Assembly (NCBI GenBank): GCA_017506865.1
Contig: JAFCMP010000005.1
Span: 186,001-250,000 of the forward strand
From: Tribonema minus
Lineage: Eukaryota > Sar > Xanthophyceae > Tribonematales > Tribonemataceae
DNA length: 64,000 nucleotides
Direction of reading: 5' to 3'
Made by a program: the position numbers and the translations under genes. The stretch's first letter is position 1. Each line of letters opens with the position of its first letter. This document shows, one piece after another, positions 45,811 to 57,000 of this stretch. The notes under the pieces are model-generated. The model was not told where the DNA came from, made no database searches, and saw only the letters and a program-made list of their open reading frames with translations.

Positions 45811-46951
45811 GCCGAGCTGCACAGCGCGGCACTGTCGCAAGTTGTTGTCAGTTGATTGTAGGTCCGCCAGATACAGCGACGTTCCTTCAGCAGCCTTGAT
45901 CAGGGGGTTGACGAGGCGGCCTGTTCCACGAGCTAAGGCGCGATGAGAGAGAGAAACCTGAACCTGCAGTTGAAGTTTTGCCTGGCGTGTCACTTCCTGC
46001 TGCTGCTAACGGCTCGTTCCTGGTACGGAGACTTTGACGCTGTCCGCACTTGTCCCCCGCACCAGCGATCTGGCCCAAGAACACCAGCCTGACGTCTGGC
46101 TGGCCTCCTCTGCGGACTCAAGTGGCGCAATATGCCTCGCCCCTTGGCTGCTGGTGCTTTCACAGTGGGGATCTGGCCAATGTTGCGGAATGCCCTTCTT
46201 CGCGGTGTGACAAAGCGGCGCAGACGGCGCACTGCAATGTGAATTTCATGACGCTGATCTGCCTTGTGAAGGGCAAGCCTTGTTGGCGCTGTATGCGATC
46301 AGGCTATACACACAGCCACGCAGCTGCTGTGGTTGCAGGTTATTTGTATCGCACCAACCAGGCCAGATCTAGATGCAGGCACATAATGCGCCCCAATATC
46401 ATAACCACGCATGAACAAGTCATGCTGAGCTCTGCAGTTGCATGCAGTACATTCTTTAGACCGTAGATGGCAATTCAGATGTGCATGGGACATGAACAAG
46501 CAGTGGAAGCGAACAACAAGCATTGGCAGCAGCACAGAACTGGAATGGCACATCTCGCAATCCAAGACAACAACATGGCGGAGGCGGCAGCAGTGGCGAC
46601 CGATCAAACGTGTTCACAGAACACGATGCACGTTTATTTGTGCACCATCGTATGAAGTGTTGTGTCCAGGACATCATTGCCCACTTCAGACATGTCACGC
46701 TTGGATGTACTTAAGGATATGCACCACGCAGACGGTGCCTGCGGTTCAACGCGGCCGCGGCCGTGGACGAGGAACTGTATACGCCAGTAGGAAGATCGCA
46801 CAACATAAACCAATCTGTGAAGTGCAGCGTGCCCAAGTCTTGGCAGGCAGGGGCAAGGGCCAGTGCGCCACGTGAGTTTTGCGAGGCCACAGTCCATCAA
46901 ACTTCAACACACTTTTCACAAGCACACATATGCCACCTCTGCTGCACGCAG
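45811..46951. other. Unassigned region upstream of the DUF4604-like gene
   Basis: A minus-strand frame at 45990-46232 is Arg-rich (RRLRRFVTPRRRAFRNIGQI) and a plus frame over 46070-46210 is hydrophobic, but neither has clear splice sites or family resemblance. Upstream exons of the plus-strand gene at 46952 may lie here. Confidence 0.3.
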
Positions 46952-47570
46952 TCAGGGTCATCCCTGGTGCCACCAGCAGCACTCTGGTGGTCCTGGAGCG
47001 ATTTGCGAACCCAAACCCGACTTACAGACGCCGCGACTCGGACAGGATTCAGCAAGAGTGTTCGCCGCTGCGCGCACTGTATCGCACTTCCCCCAGCAGC
47101 CCGTGAGACTTTTGAGGATGTGCGCACTGTGACGCCCCATACTTGAACTTGAATACTTGAACTTGAACATTAGCTTGAAGTGCAGATAAACCTCGCGCGT
47201 CAGCTGTTGGAGCGCATGCTGTGCGCGCGCAGCAGCGGTGACGCGACCTTTGTCAGGTACGAGTGGCTGCGAGGGCTGCCCGCAGGCGAAGATGGCCGCG
47301 TCGGGGCGCCGTCCTCCTGTGGTCACAGAAGCACGTTATTTCATCATGAGTACGCAGCAGTGGTCCAGCATCAAAGCGCTGAAGTCCGTAGCTGGAAAAA
47401 AACGCCAAGCAGCGCTGAAGTGTATCGCTGAAAAAGAAACGCCTGGCAACCGCGGCTCCTGCTGCAGGTGTGCAGAGAAACGTGATGATGCTGCTCACCA
47501 AACACATGGCGTTTGTGACTTTGACGGATTCTTCCCTCTTGTGGCAGCCCTGAGGAGGATGGCCACATGA
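46952..47570 (+). CDS. Unidentified gene, three tentative exons
   Basis: Candidate exons (+): 46952-47102, 47186-47256, 47468-47570. Each has AG before and, for the first two, GT after. Codon third positions are GC-rich in the frame VIPGATSSTLVVLERFANPN of the first and NLARQLLERMLCARSSGDAT of the second. The third would end CDFDGFFPLVAALRRMAT and stop. The first junction does not agree in phase with those frames, so a boundary is wrong or an exon is missing. The 5' end is not found. I do not recognise the protein. Confidence 0.35.
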
Positions 47571-47857
47571 CTCACTAGGGTTAGGGTTAGCCTACAACAG
47601 ACGGTCTCTTGCTTTGAGCAATTGTGGGGCACCAAGTTGCATCCTGCCATGCATGTGCATGCGACAACAAGTCGTTTCGTCCAATGGCGACTGGCGTCAC
47701 GTGCTTTTGGGGGTAGCTCACCACGCGAGCCATGGTTGAACATAATTGCGCAGAGGAACGAGGGTAAGATTAAGGACTTGGACATGGGGTGAGGTAGCGT
47801 GTGGGCCAAAGGTTTGCGACTACCAGGGCTCAAGCAATTCAGCCCGTGAGCGAACTA

Positions 47858-47900
47858 ACCTAACCCTAACCCTAATCGTAATCCTAACCCTAACCCTAAA
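47858..47900 (+). repeat. Imperfect CCCTAA telomere-like array
   Basis: About seven units of CCCTAA with two variant units (CCCTAATCGTAAT, CCTAAACC) in the short gap between the convergent unidentified plus gene and the 7TM-RGS gene. Confidence 0.85.
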
Positions 47901-48081
47901 CCAGCAGGCTGCACCCGCTGGTTCATTACATTGGTACTCAATCGTCAAGGGCAACTTGCAGTAGCTGTTTTAGAGGACAGCACAGGAAACGATCTTGTAC
48001 CTACTTCATGGAGAAACAGAAGGTATTTACCAAAAGGATAATGCACATTCTTACGAAAAGAAGACCCAGACCCAGACTCAC

Positions 48082-51000
48082 CAGCCGCCCCTGCAGCTTG
48101 GCCTCTTCATCCAGCTGCTGCTGCACCAGGCACGCCTCGCGGAAGCACTCCGTGCTCTGAAAGCTGTGGCAGCGATCAGCACCGGAAGACCCCAGGGGGC
48201 GGAGGGGGGGGGGACAATCAGAACATTGCACGTGCTGTGTACTAGCGCATCTGATGATGTGTCTCTCGTTCCCCAAATGCCAAGTTGCTCGGGTTGCCAA
48301 GTGAGTAAACCAGTGCTTTAATTCGCTGCGCCGCGGCTGCGGGTATGCTATGATAGTGTCTGCCTAAATGCACGGCAGGCATGGTAGCAGTGGGAGCTGT
48401 GCCCATGCACCATAGGCATTGCCGCCGCAACAAGACCGTGGGGGTTACTTTTGCAGCGTGTGACACGCGCCGCCAGTGACCCTGGTGCGCAGTCATCCTC
48501 TCACATGCTGACGATGCAATGAGCATTCATTCAGCGCCCCAAACCTTCCTACTTGATCGACCCCCTACAAGCAATTGCACTCAAAACTCTAGCTTAAGTT
48601 CGTGGACCCCCACGAGCAATTGCAATCGCTGCAGGGTTCGCTCCCCTGGGGAAGTGTGACAGTGAATGTGCACTGACCCTGGCATGTCTAGCTATTTTTC
48701 ATCGCTACGATGCTAATCCGCTCATGGATCACGTTCAATGATGCTTCACAAGGCTCTAGCGCAACTGCGGGCCCAGGCACTGCGCCTGCGCCTCTGCGGC
48801 AAAAACGTCTCTTAGGCACACAGACGCACGACATGCATCGACAACGTCACCTGGATGCACGAAATACCCCCCCCCCCCCTCCCCCCCGCATGGCCCCTTT
48901 GGCCGCTGCCACCACATTCTCGGAGTAGACTGCAGCCCACCCCCCCAAGACCAAGACTGCTGTGACAACGCTCAGGCGCTGCTACACTACGCAGTCAACA
49001 CCAGCAAAAAGCTTCGCGCACTCACATCAGGAAGAGCTCCTGGCCACGCCTTTCGAACCAAGTCCGCAGTGACAACTTGAATCTTCAGGCACTGGTACAC
49101 ATTGCACCCAGCTCGCGCAAGGGGCCGTGCGCACTCACCTTAACAAACGGTCCCCTGAAAACACACTCGCTGTGACGATGCTCGCAGCCACTGCTCACAA
49201 TGCACTCATCTACATGGCTGATAGACTCACCTGAGCTCAACTGTGACAACGCTCAAGCACTCGCGCGCACGACGAGTTGTGCGCACAAGTCGGAAGCAGC
49301 TTTGAGCATTCACCTCAGTAGGGTGCTGGCCATGCCTCTGAAACCAAGTTTGCTGTGACAACGCTCAGCCACTTGTACACAGCGCACTCAACTGGAGCTG
49401 CGCGCACTCACATCAGCAAGAAGTACCTCCAAAACACCCGCTGTAACGATGCTCGCAGCGACTGCTCAAAATGCACTCATCCACATAGCTGATGGACTCA
49501 TCTGCGCATGAGGTTCCCCGAGAAGACACGCGCTGTGACGATGCTCGCAGCCACTGCTCACGATGCACCCATCTACATAGCTGATACACTCACCTCAGCA
49601 TGAGGTTCTGGTCCAGCATCTTGGCCACCTCGGCGGCCTGGCCCTTGAAGATGGCGCGCCGTGCATCGTCGCTCAGCACGGCGAACGCGCTCGGCTGCCG
49701 CACCTTGAGGACCTGCTCTCGCGGAGCGGCGCCGGCGCGGTTGGCGCGTCACATCATTGAACTTCAAGTCACAGTGTACTTTATATACTTCTGCTTGAAG
49801 GCCGCACCTTGAGGACCTGCTCTCTCGCAGAAGCGGTGCGCGCGGCACCGGCGTTGCAATTGGTACGTCATTTCGCAACCTGGTACTTCAAGTTCGGCAG
49901 TAATTGAAGCCTGATTGCATGGCATGTATTGCCGTTCAGCAACACTGCACAGCGTGCTGCGTACTTGTATGTGATTGTGGGGGAGTGACTGCAGCCCCAT
50001 GACGACCTTCCAAACCCTCGTGCTGATTCTCAGCGCGAGCGCGAAGTACCCAGCGCTCAACGAGCTACAGCATCGAGACTTCAGAGGAACCCCTGATCCA
50101 GGTACTGGTGTGGCATCCGTGACGCGTTTCTCCCGCCAGTTTAACCAGATAGCCTGGGCCGGTCCAACAAGCTGCTTCCAGGGCACAAGCTATTCTTTTA
50201 AGATTTGTGTAAGTTGTATCGCTGGCGTTAAACAGCACCGCGCCAGCATGCAGCCACGCTCCACCATGCGCAGTAGATGATGATGTCAGGTGCGGGCGGT
50301 GTCGGCGACCAAACCGGCAGTGCTCAGCAGGCTACTTCAGTATTGCGGTTGCTTCTGCAATGTACATGCACACACGCACGCACGCACGCGCGCCAGCGGC
50401 TTGAAGCTGGACTTGACATCGCAGTCAGTCCCCCAGCTTCAACTTGCGAGAGCGGGCGTGAGCCTCTGGCATTTTGCGAAGGATGAACAGCGGCGTAATG
50501 CGCAGCGCCGGTGGTGGCTGCGCAGCGTAATGGCTCATTGAGCACTGACTTCATCTATCATTGACATTGCGCCACGGCCTGGTGCATAAATGTGCCTTGC
50601 CAGATGGCTCTGCGAAATCAGGGTGAGCCGTGCACACGCGCCTGGTGAGATCCATACAACTTGAAGTGGATGACTTCAACGATGCAGCAGCGCCTCCCAA
50701 AACGCAGCGGAGCCATTGAACACTGATTGCAGAGGTGTGCTATCAAACCCTTAAATGCGAGTTAAAAATACTTGAAAATAGCTGTAGTGTACCTGATTGC
50801 GCAGCACGCTGCTGATGTTGATCTCAAATCGCGCACCGGGGCAGACAAAGTCCACCACAATTTTGTCGAAGGCTTCAAACTGCAGCACAGAGAAGGTAGG
50901 GGCAAGGCCAGCGCACATTCGCTCAGGTCAAGTTGACTGTCTCCATCTTCACTCATGGATAACTGCATAGATGACGCTCATTGCAGCCAAACGCGTGGGC

Positions 51001-54000
51001 AACGCCCCCCTTGTGGCATTGTGGCAGAGTTGAAGTTGTTGTTGAAGTGTGTGTGAGAATGCTGACCCTTTCTGTACCCCTAACCCTGACCCTAACCCGA
51101 ACCCGAACCCTGACCCTAACCCTAATTTCTACCCATTGGCGGCCTGTTGCCACCGCTTGCGAATGTGCGAATGCAGAACGACCTCATTGGTGGGTACAGC
51201 ACATCAATCAAAATCAGAATTCACGCCTCCATGCTCACGCCATGTAGCTAGCAGGAATTCAGAAGTACACGAGGGAGCAACAGGAGAGGCATGCACCCCC
51301 TCGTCTGGTGACTCGGTGTAACTGGCAGTTGGAACCTTCAAGTCAGCAGTCTCTCCTGACATCGCCTCTCTCCTGCTTCCCGGTGTCTTTGTAGGCGTCC
51401 GACGTGTACTGGACGACGCGCGCAAGGAATGCCAGGCTCTCGTAACACAGTGCGCACTGTGTGTGCTGCGCGCATACATGCCCGTTACAAATTCTGATTG
51501 TCAATGCCTGCCCTAATTCCAACCTTCAAGTTGCACATCACTGGCTCCGTCACCTGCTTCCCTGTGTCTTCGTAGGCATCCGACGCGTACTGGACAACGC
51601 GCGCAAGGAACGCCAGGCTCTCGTAGCACAGCGCACACTGCACGTGCTGCGCGCATGCATGACCTTCACAACTTCTCATCTTCTGACACTTGCTCCTCTG
51701 CCGACCTTGCATATAATCGTACTTGACTGTGTCACCTGCTTCCCGTGTCTTCGTAGGCGTCCGATGCGTACTGAACAACGCGCGCAGTAGATGCCAGGCT
51801 CTCGTAGCACAGCGCGCGCTGCACGTGCTCCGCAAATGCATGACCTGCACAACTTCTGATTGTCCAACGCTTGCCCTAACTCCAACCTTCAAGTGCACAT
51901 GAGTTAAACTGTCACCTGCTTCCCCGTGTCTTCGTAGGCATCCGACGCGTACTGCACGACGCGCGCCAGGAACGCCAGGCTCTCGTAGCACAGCGCGCGC
52001 TGCACGTGCTGCGCGTACGCCGCCGCCAGCGCAGGGCACTCCAGCACCTGCATAGTCGTGGACCAGCGCTGGCGGAATGTGCCCCAGCGGCTCAGCTCCT
52101 TGTGCCCTGCGCGCCGGCGCGCCAGGGGGCAGCAGCACACAAACAAGCTGAACTTCAAGTTTGAAGTACGTGCGCCAACAAAGCGAGTTTTGCTTATTCG
52201 TGTCGCAGCGTCTCAGAGTGCGGTGACCTAGGGTTAGGGTAAGGGTTAGGGTTAGGGTCAGGAACTCGCTGTGTGCGTGCGAGTTTCATGTATGTGCACA
52301 AACGTACAGCTTCAGCTTCACAGCAGCAGGCTGTTGTTGTGCCGTTGTGGCCAGTATCCCCAGCGCTGCAGCAGCCGCGTGTTGGTGTTGTCCGTGTGCT
52401 GTGAAAACGCGCGCGGCGCGCGCTTGCCTCGATTCCCCAGCTCGGTGGTGCGTCGGCTGCTCAACAGCAATGCTTGTCGTATGATGACATTGCGGACCCG
52501 CGCAGTACTTCATATGCCCGCATAGCACATCATATACCTCATACATCACGTGCATAGGCGTGCATCGTACTGTATATACGGCCCAATGGCTAGATGCGGT
52601 TGTCACGACAGACAACCCTCGCAGTCCGCCCGAGCACCACGATTAGGGTTGCCAAAACCGTACCTTTTGTACAAATATACTCCGTAAATCGTACCGTAAT
52701 TTGACCGTAAACTCCTGCCTATTGAGTTTTTGGAGAACTTCGATACCATTTTTGCGTCTGGCACAGTAAGCCCGAAGATAAACCTCAGGGCACCCGAAGC
52801 TGTGGTCAAGATCAGCATGGTTTACGCTACAAATACCGTTGACCGTATTTTTTCAATAATACCGTTTTGGCACCCCTAACCACGATACATGGCAGAGCAC
52901 GATATCGACACATTGCAGATGCTGCAGGAACAACTCACATACCACCAGCGCCGCCGCTTTTCTCGCTTGCCCTACGCTGTCGTTCTTAGCGCCGCCGTCT
53001 TGCCACTTCAAGTACGCAGCTAATAAGCACGGTGCAGAAGGACTTGTCGCTCATCAATGCGCACTGAGACACCGCTTCACACAAAAACATGTAGATGTAG
53101 CAAGCTTGGCATCAATTATTTGAGCTTTTTGGTGCCATAAGCAAGAACTGATATTTTTATGAAAGCACACACGCCAACAAGAACATTGTTTAGAGAACTT
53201 ACCGTTAGCGCCGCCGCCCTTCTCACTGGGCACGATGCTGTACTTCTTGATGCAGCCATTGAGCCACTTCAAGCACACACAAAGCTAACAAGCACATTGT
53301 AGAAAGGACTGACCTGTAGCGACGTGTTCCGACGCTGTGCTTCTTGGTGCCACCGCTCAAGTACGAAAAGTGAACACCAATGCGCATGGCAACAACTTGT
53401 CACACAAAACACGCAGACCCTGGTAGCAAAGTTGTCATCAATCGGCCAAGCTTTTTTACGCCCAAGCAAGAATCAAGGTACAGAAGCACATAGCAAAACC
53501 ACTTACCGCTAGCGCCGCCGCCCTTCTCGCTCGGCACGACGCTGTACTTCTTGACGCTGCCATTGAGCCAGGACCGGCGCTGTGCGCCCTGGGGGGTGAG
53601 CCTAAGAATCAATTGCAACTAGGTAAACCAAGCTAGAGCATTACACAGACGGATACCGCTAGCGCCGCCGCCCTTCTCGCTAGGCACGACGCTGTACTTC
53701 TTGACGCCACCGTTGAGCCAGGACCGGCGCTGCGCGCCCTTGGGCGTGAGCCCCGAGCGGCTGCCCCAGTAGCGCCGCGAGAACACGAATACCTCCAGCT
53801 GCATGCGGACAGGGGTACGTGGCGTACACAGCGGCATTGTCATTATTGAGCTGACTGCCGAGCGGTAGGGAGCCAAAGCACAAACACCTCCAACTGCACG
53901 GGGAGACGTACGTGGCGCACACAATGGCAATGCCATCAATGAGCTGATGAGAGCACTGTGATATTGCGAATACATGGGGACATATTGCGGCCAAATATAC

Positions 54001-57000
54001 GTTTCCGTGCAACCCTGCTGGTCGAGCTGACGGCCGAGCGGGTGCCCCAGTAGCGCCGCGAGAACACGAATACCTTCAGCCACATGCAGACAGGGGTACG
54101 TGGCGTACACAATAGCGGTGTCATTATTGAGCTGGCGTACACAATGGCAATGTCATTAGAGAGCTGACTGCTGAGCTGCCACAGTAGCGCCACGAGAACA
54201 CTAACACCTCCAGCTGCTGCATGCAAACAGGAACGCGGCGTACAATGGCAATACCATGTTTTGTTCAGGTTCGCTCAAGACGTATACCTGGTTGCCAAGT
54301 ACGCCCCAAAAATACGCCGTATTTGTGTGGCCAAATACGTTTTCGTGCAACCTTGTTGAGGCGCCATGGACTCATGCGCACGGGTCAGTGGCGTTTACAA
54401 CGGCAATGTCATTTTTGAGCCGACTGCCGAGCGGCTGCCACACTAGCGCCGCGAGAACACAAACACCTCCAGCTACATGCAGACAGGGGTACATGGCGTA
54501 CAATGGCATTGTCATTATTGAGCTACTTGAGCACTGTGTGACTTAGCGACAAGACGTGCGTGGTCACATTGTAATAAGCTTTTTATTGGTCGCGTGGAGC
54601 TCTCACACCTTGAACAAAGCCCCAGTAGCGAGTGCATGGCGTGCCAGCTGCATTAGTGCCAGCCTCATGGTGAGGGACAGGGTTAAGGCAACTTCAAGTA
54701 GTGATGACGCACAGCGTGCGCGAGTCTTTCTGTGCCTTCATGCAGAGCGCTAGCACCGGTGAATGCGTTTGGACAGTAAAGAAGGCAGGGCGTAATGGCT
54801 GGTACTGACTCTGGCCGTAATTTGAGGGCCAACCTTAACTAACCCCTTTGACCATAGGGGGGTCATGGCGCAGTAACTGCTTCGGGCAAGGGGGGGAGAT
54901 GCTGCACGCAGATTGAATGACATGGCCATCAGCTGGCCCCTGGCAGCTTCTTGTTAGCTGCCTTTGACCCTAATTCTGCTTTTACCCTCATCGTGACCAT
55001 AAATGAAGGAATGCCGTACTAAAAGGCAATAGTCTTTTAAGAGTTTGGGTGCAAGGTAAGAATTACGGGTTGTCAAGTACACTGTACAATTGAATAGAGG
55101 GCTGCAGCCACCAAGAAACAGCGCATGCAAGGGATTTGACCATCCGGGTGTTTTGCGCCCTGACCACGGCCTCCACAACAGTTACACAAGAGTTGCAACA
55201 GTCACATGGCGCGTGCTACTTGATTCGGCGATGGGCGTAGGGGTTAAATGAGGGTCAGGGCGAGGTTTAGTGGAGAACATCATCAGCGCACTTACAATCA
55301 TGTAGAGGTCCGCGGCCACCAGGAAAGAGTGTATGCGCGGATCGATCTCCACGATGCCATACTCCGACAGCGTCACGAGCGCCAGGTAGGGCCCTACGAA
55401 CCTGTTGGCGCGAGCAATGCAAGAGCAGCGTAAAGCGGTTTTAGAAACAGCGCCACTATTTTTTTTTTTTAGTCTGAAGCAGGTGCGATCCCAATTCCTG
55501 GCAGTGACTGAGTGGAACTGAAGTAACGTACTTTGTCGTGCATGACTCGGTATCGCTGAAAGACGCCTTTGTTCTTTTACGAGGTCTCACCGAAGTGAGC
55601 GTTGGGGTTGGGGTGAGATTTTGGGCTAGGGTTAGGGCTAGGTTTAGGCATTAAGGCAGGTTGTATATGCCCTGTCTGTGAGGTTCAGCGCTCATTGTGG
55701 CACTACCACATGTCACCGGGAAGGCCACGGAGTTGAGCACGACGTGTGATGCATGCAGTGCTTGAGCACACCACTACAACCTGCTGGAGGGCAATAGGGC
55801 TGGTAAGCACTCACTGGTAGAAGGAGATGCAGCACCTTAAGATCCCCGAGATATGCAGATACTATACCCTGTAGGTGAGGCCACAGAGCACATTGCGATG
55901 ATCCACTACGTGTGCGGCGGCGCCGCCACTCGCAACAGCAGGCTACAAAGCACCACAAATGTACGCACTCAGAGGCTCGCATTCAGTGCGTCGGCAATTC
56001 GGTGCAATACCAACGTACATTGCCTACATTGCATTTTCTTCGTCTCATGCATGCGATGACCGCGGTGTCAGTGCCTGTCAACACGGCATACATTCCACGC
56101 AATCAACGCATTTGTGGCTCCATTCTGAGGCCGTTGCATGCGATGACCGCGGTTTCAGCGCTCATCATCACGGCACACGATCCATGTATATCGTGGCTTC
56201 AAGTCAGTTACTACTGTAGTAGTACTCACACGTAGAAGGCCACGAAGCACCGCGAGATCTCTGCGCCCACGCCAAGCGCGTCGCTAATCTGGTTCAGCTT
56301 GCGTATGACAATGCCAATGCCGGCGGTGGCGCCCACAAGCACACCCGCCCAGAGCCACCTGGGGTGCACGGGAGAGTGCACGCGGTGGACTCACAGTGAA
56401 CTGCTGATGTACCACTCGTGGACTCACGGTGAGCTGCTGCTGTACTTGTCACACTGAGCTGCGTCCACATTGAGGAATAGATGCATTGACACCACAAGAC
56501 GAACTTGCTAACATCATAAGATGAACTTGTCAAGCATAATCAGAGTTCGTGCGAGTGTTGAAGGTTCTGCCATCAACCGACAAATCAGGCATGCTTTCAG
56601 CCGCCGGCGCAGGCGGAGCACATGATGAGAAGTCGGCGCCCTCAGACTGTGCCCGATTCTGGCCCTGTATCTATTGATGTGCCGCATGGCGTCGTCGCAC
56701 TGCATCAACAGCGCACTTCAACCTCAAACACCTGAAGCGCTCACAGCAGCGCTCACCACGGCCTCAGGCTGACGCAGCATCTGTCGGTGCGCCGCATGGG
56801 GTCGGTGCGCTGCATTGACAACGTACTTCAACCTCAAGCACTTGAAGCGCTCACAGCAGCGCTCACCGCGGTCTCAGGCTGACGCAGTATCTGTCGGTGT
56901 GCCGCATGGCCTCTGTTCGCGGCATCGACAACGTACTCAAACTTAACCTTCAACTCCTTCAAGTACATGAAAATGACTTTTTCTGCAGCAGCGCTCACCA

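Larger units (their letters stand above)
49594..52106 (-). other. RGS domain exons of the 7TM-RGS gene
   Basis: Exon 9 reads RWGTFRQRWSTTMQVLECPA and then YESLAFLARVVQYASDAYED, the 'ElcyEnllFwldv..yk' helix pair. Exon 10 gives FEAFDKIVVDFVCPGARFEI followed by NISSVLRNQ, the 'iy..Fi.pgA..eiNls...r' core. Exon 11 has PSAFAVLSDDARRAIFKGQA and MLDQNLML, the 'F..A...i..lm..n' end. Exons 9, 10 and 11 join in phase 0 and the order is complete. Confidence 0.85.

Noticed and set aside
49594-49712. Glucuronokinase (GHMP kinase) C-terminal fragment
   Set aside because: A resemblance in one exon only; joined to the two preceding exons the sequence reads as a complete RGS domain.
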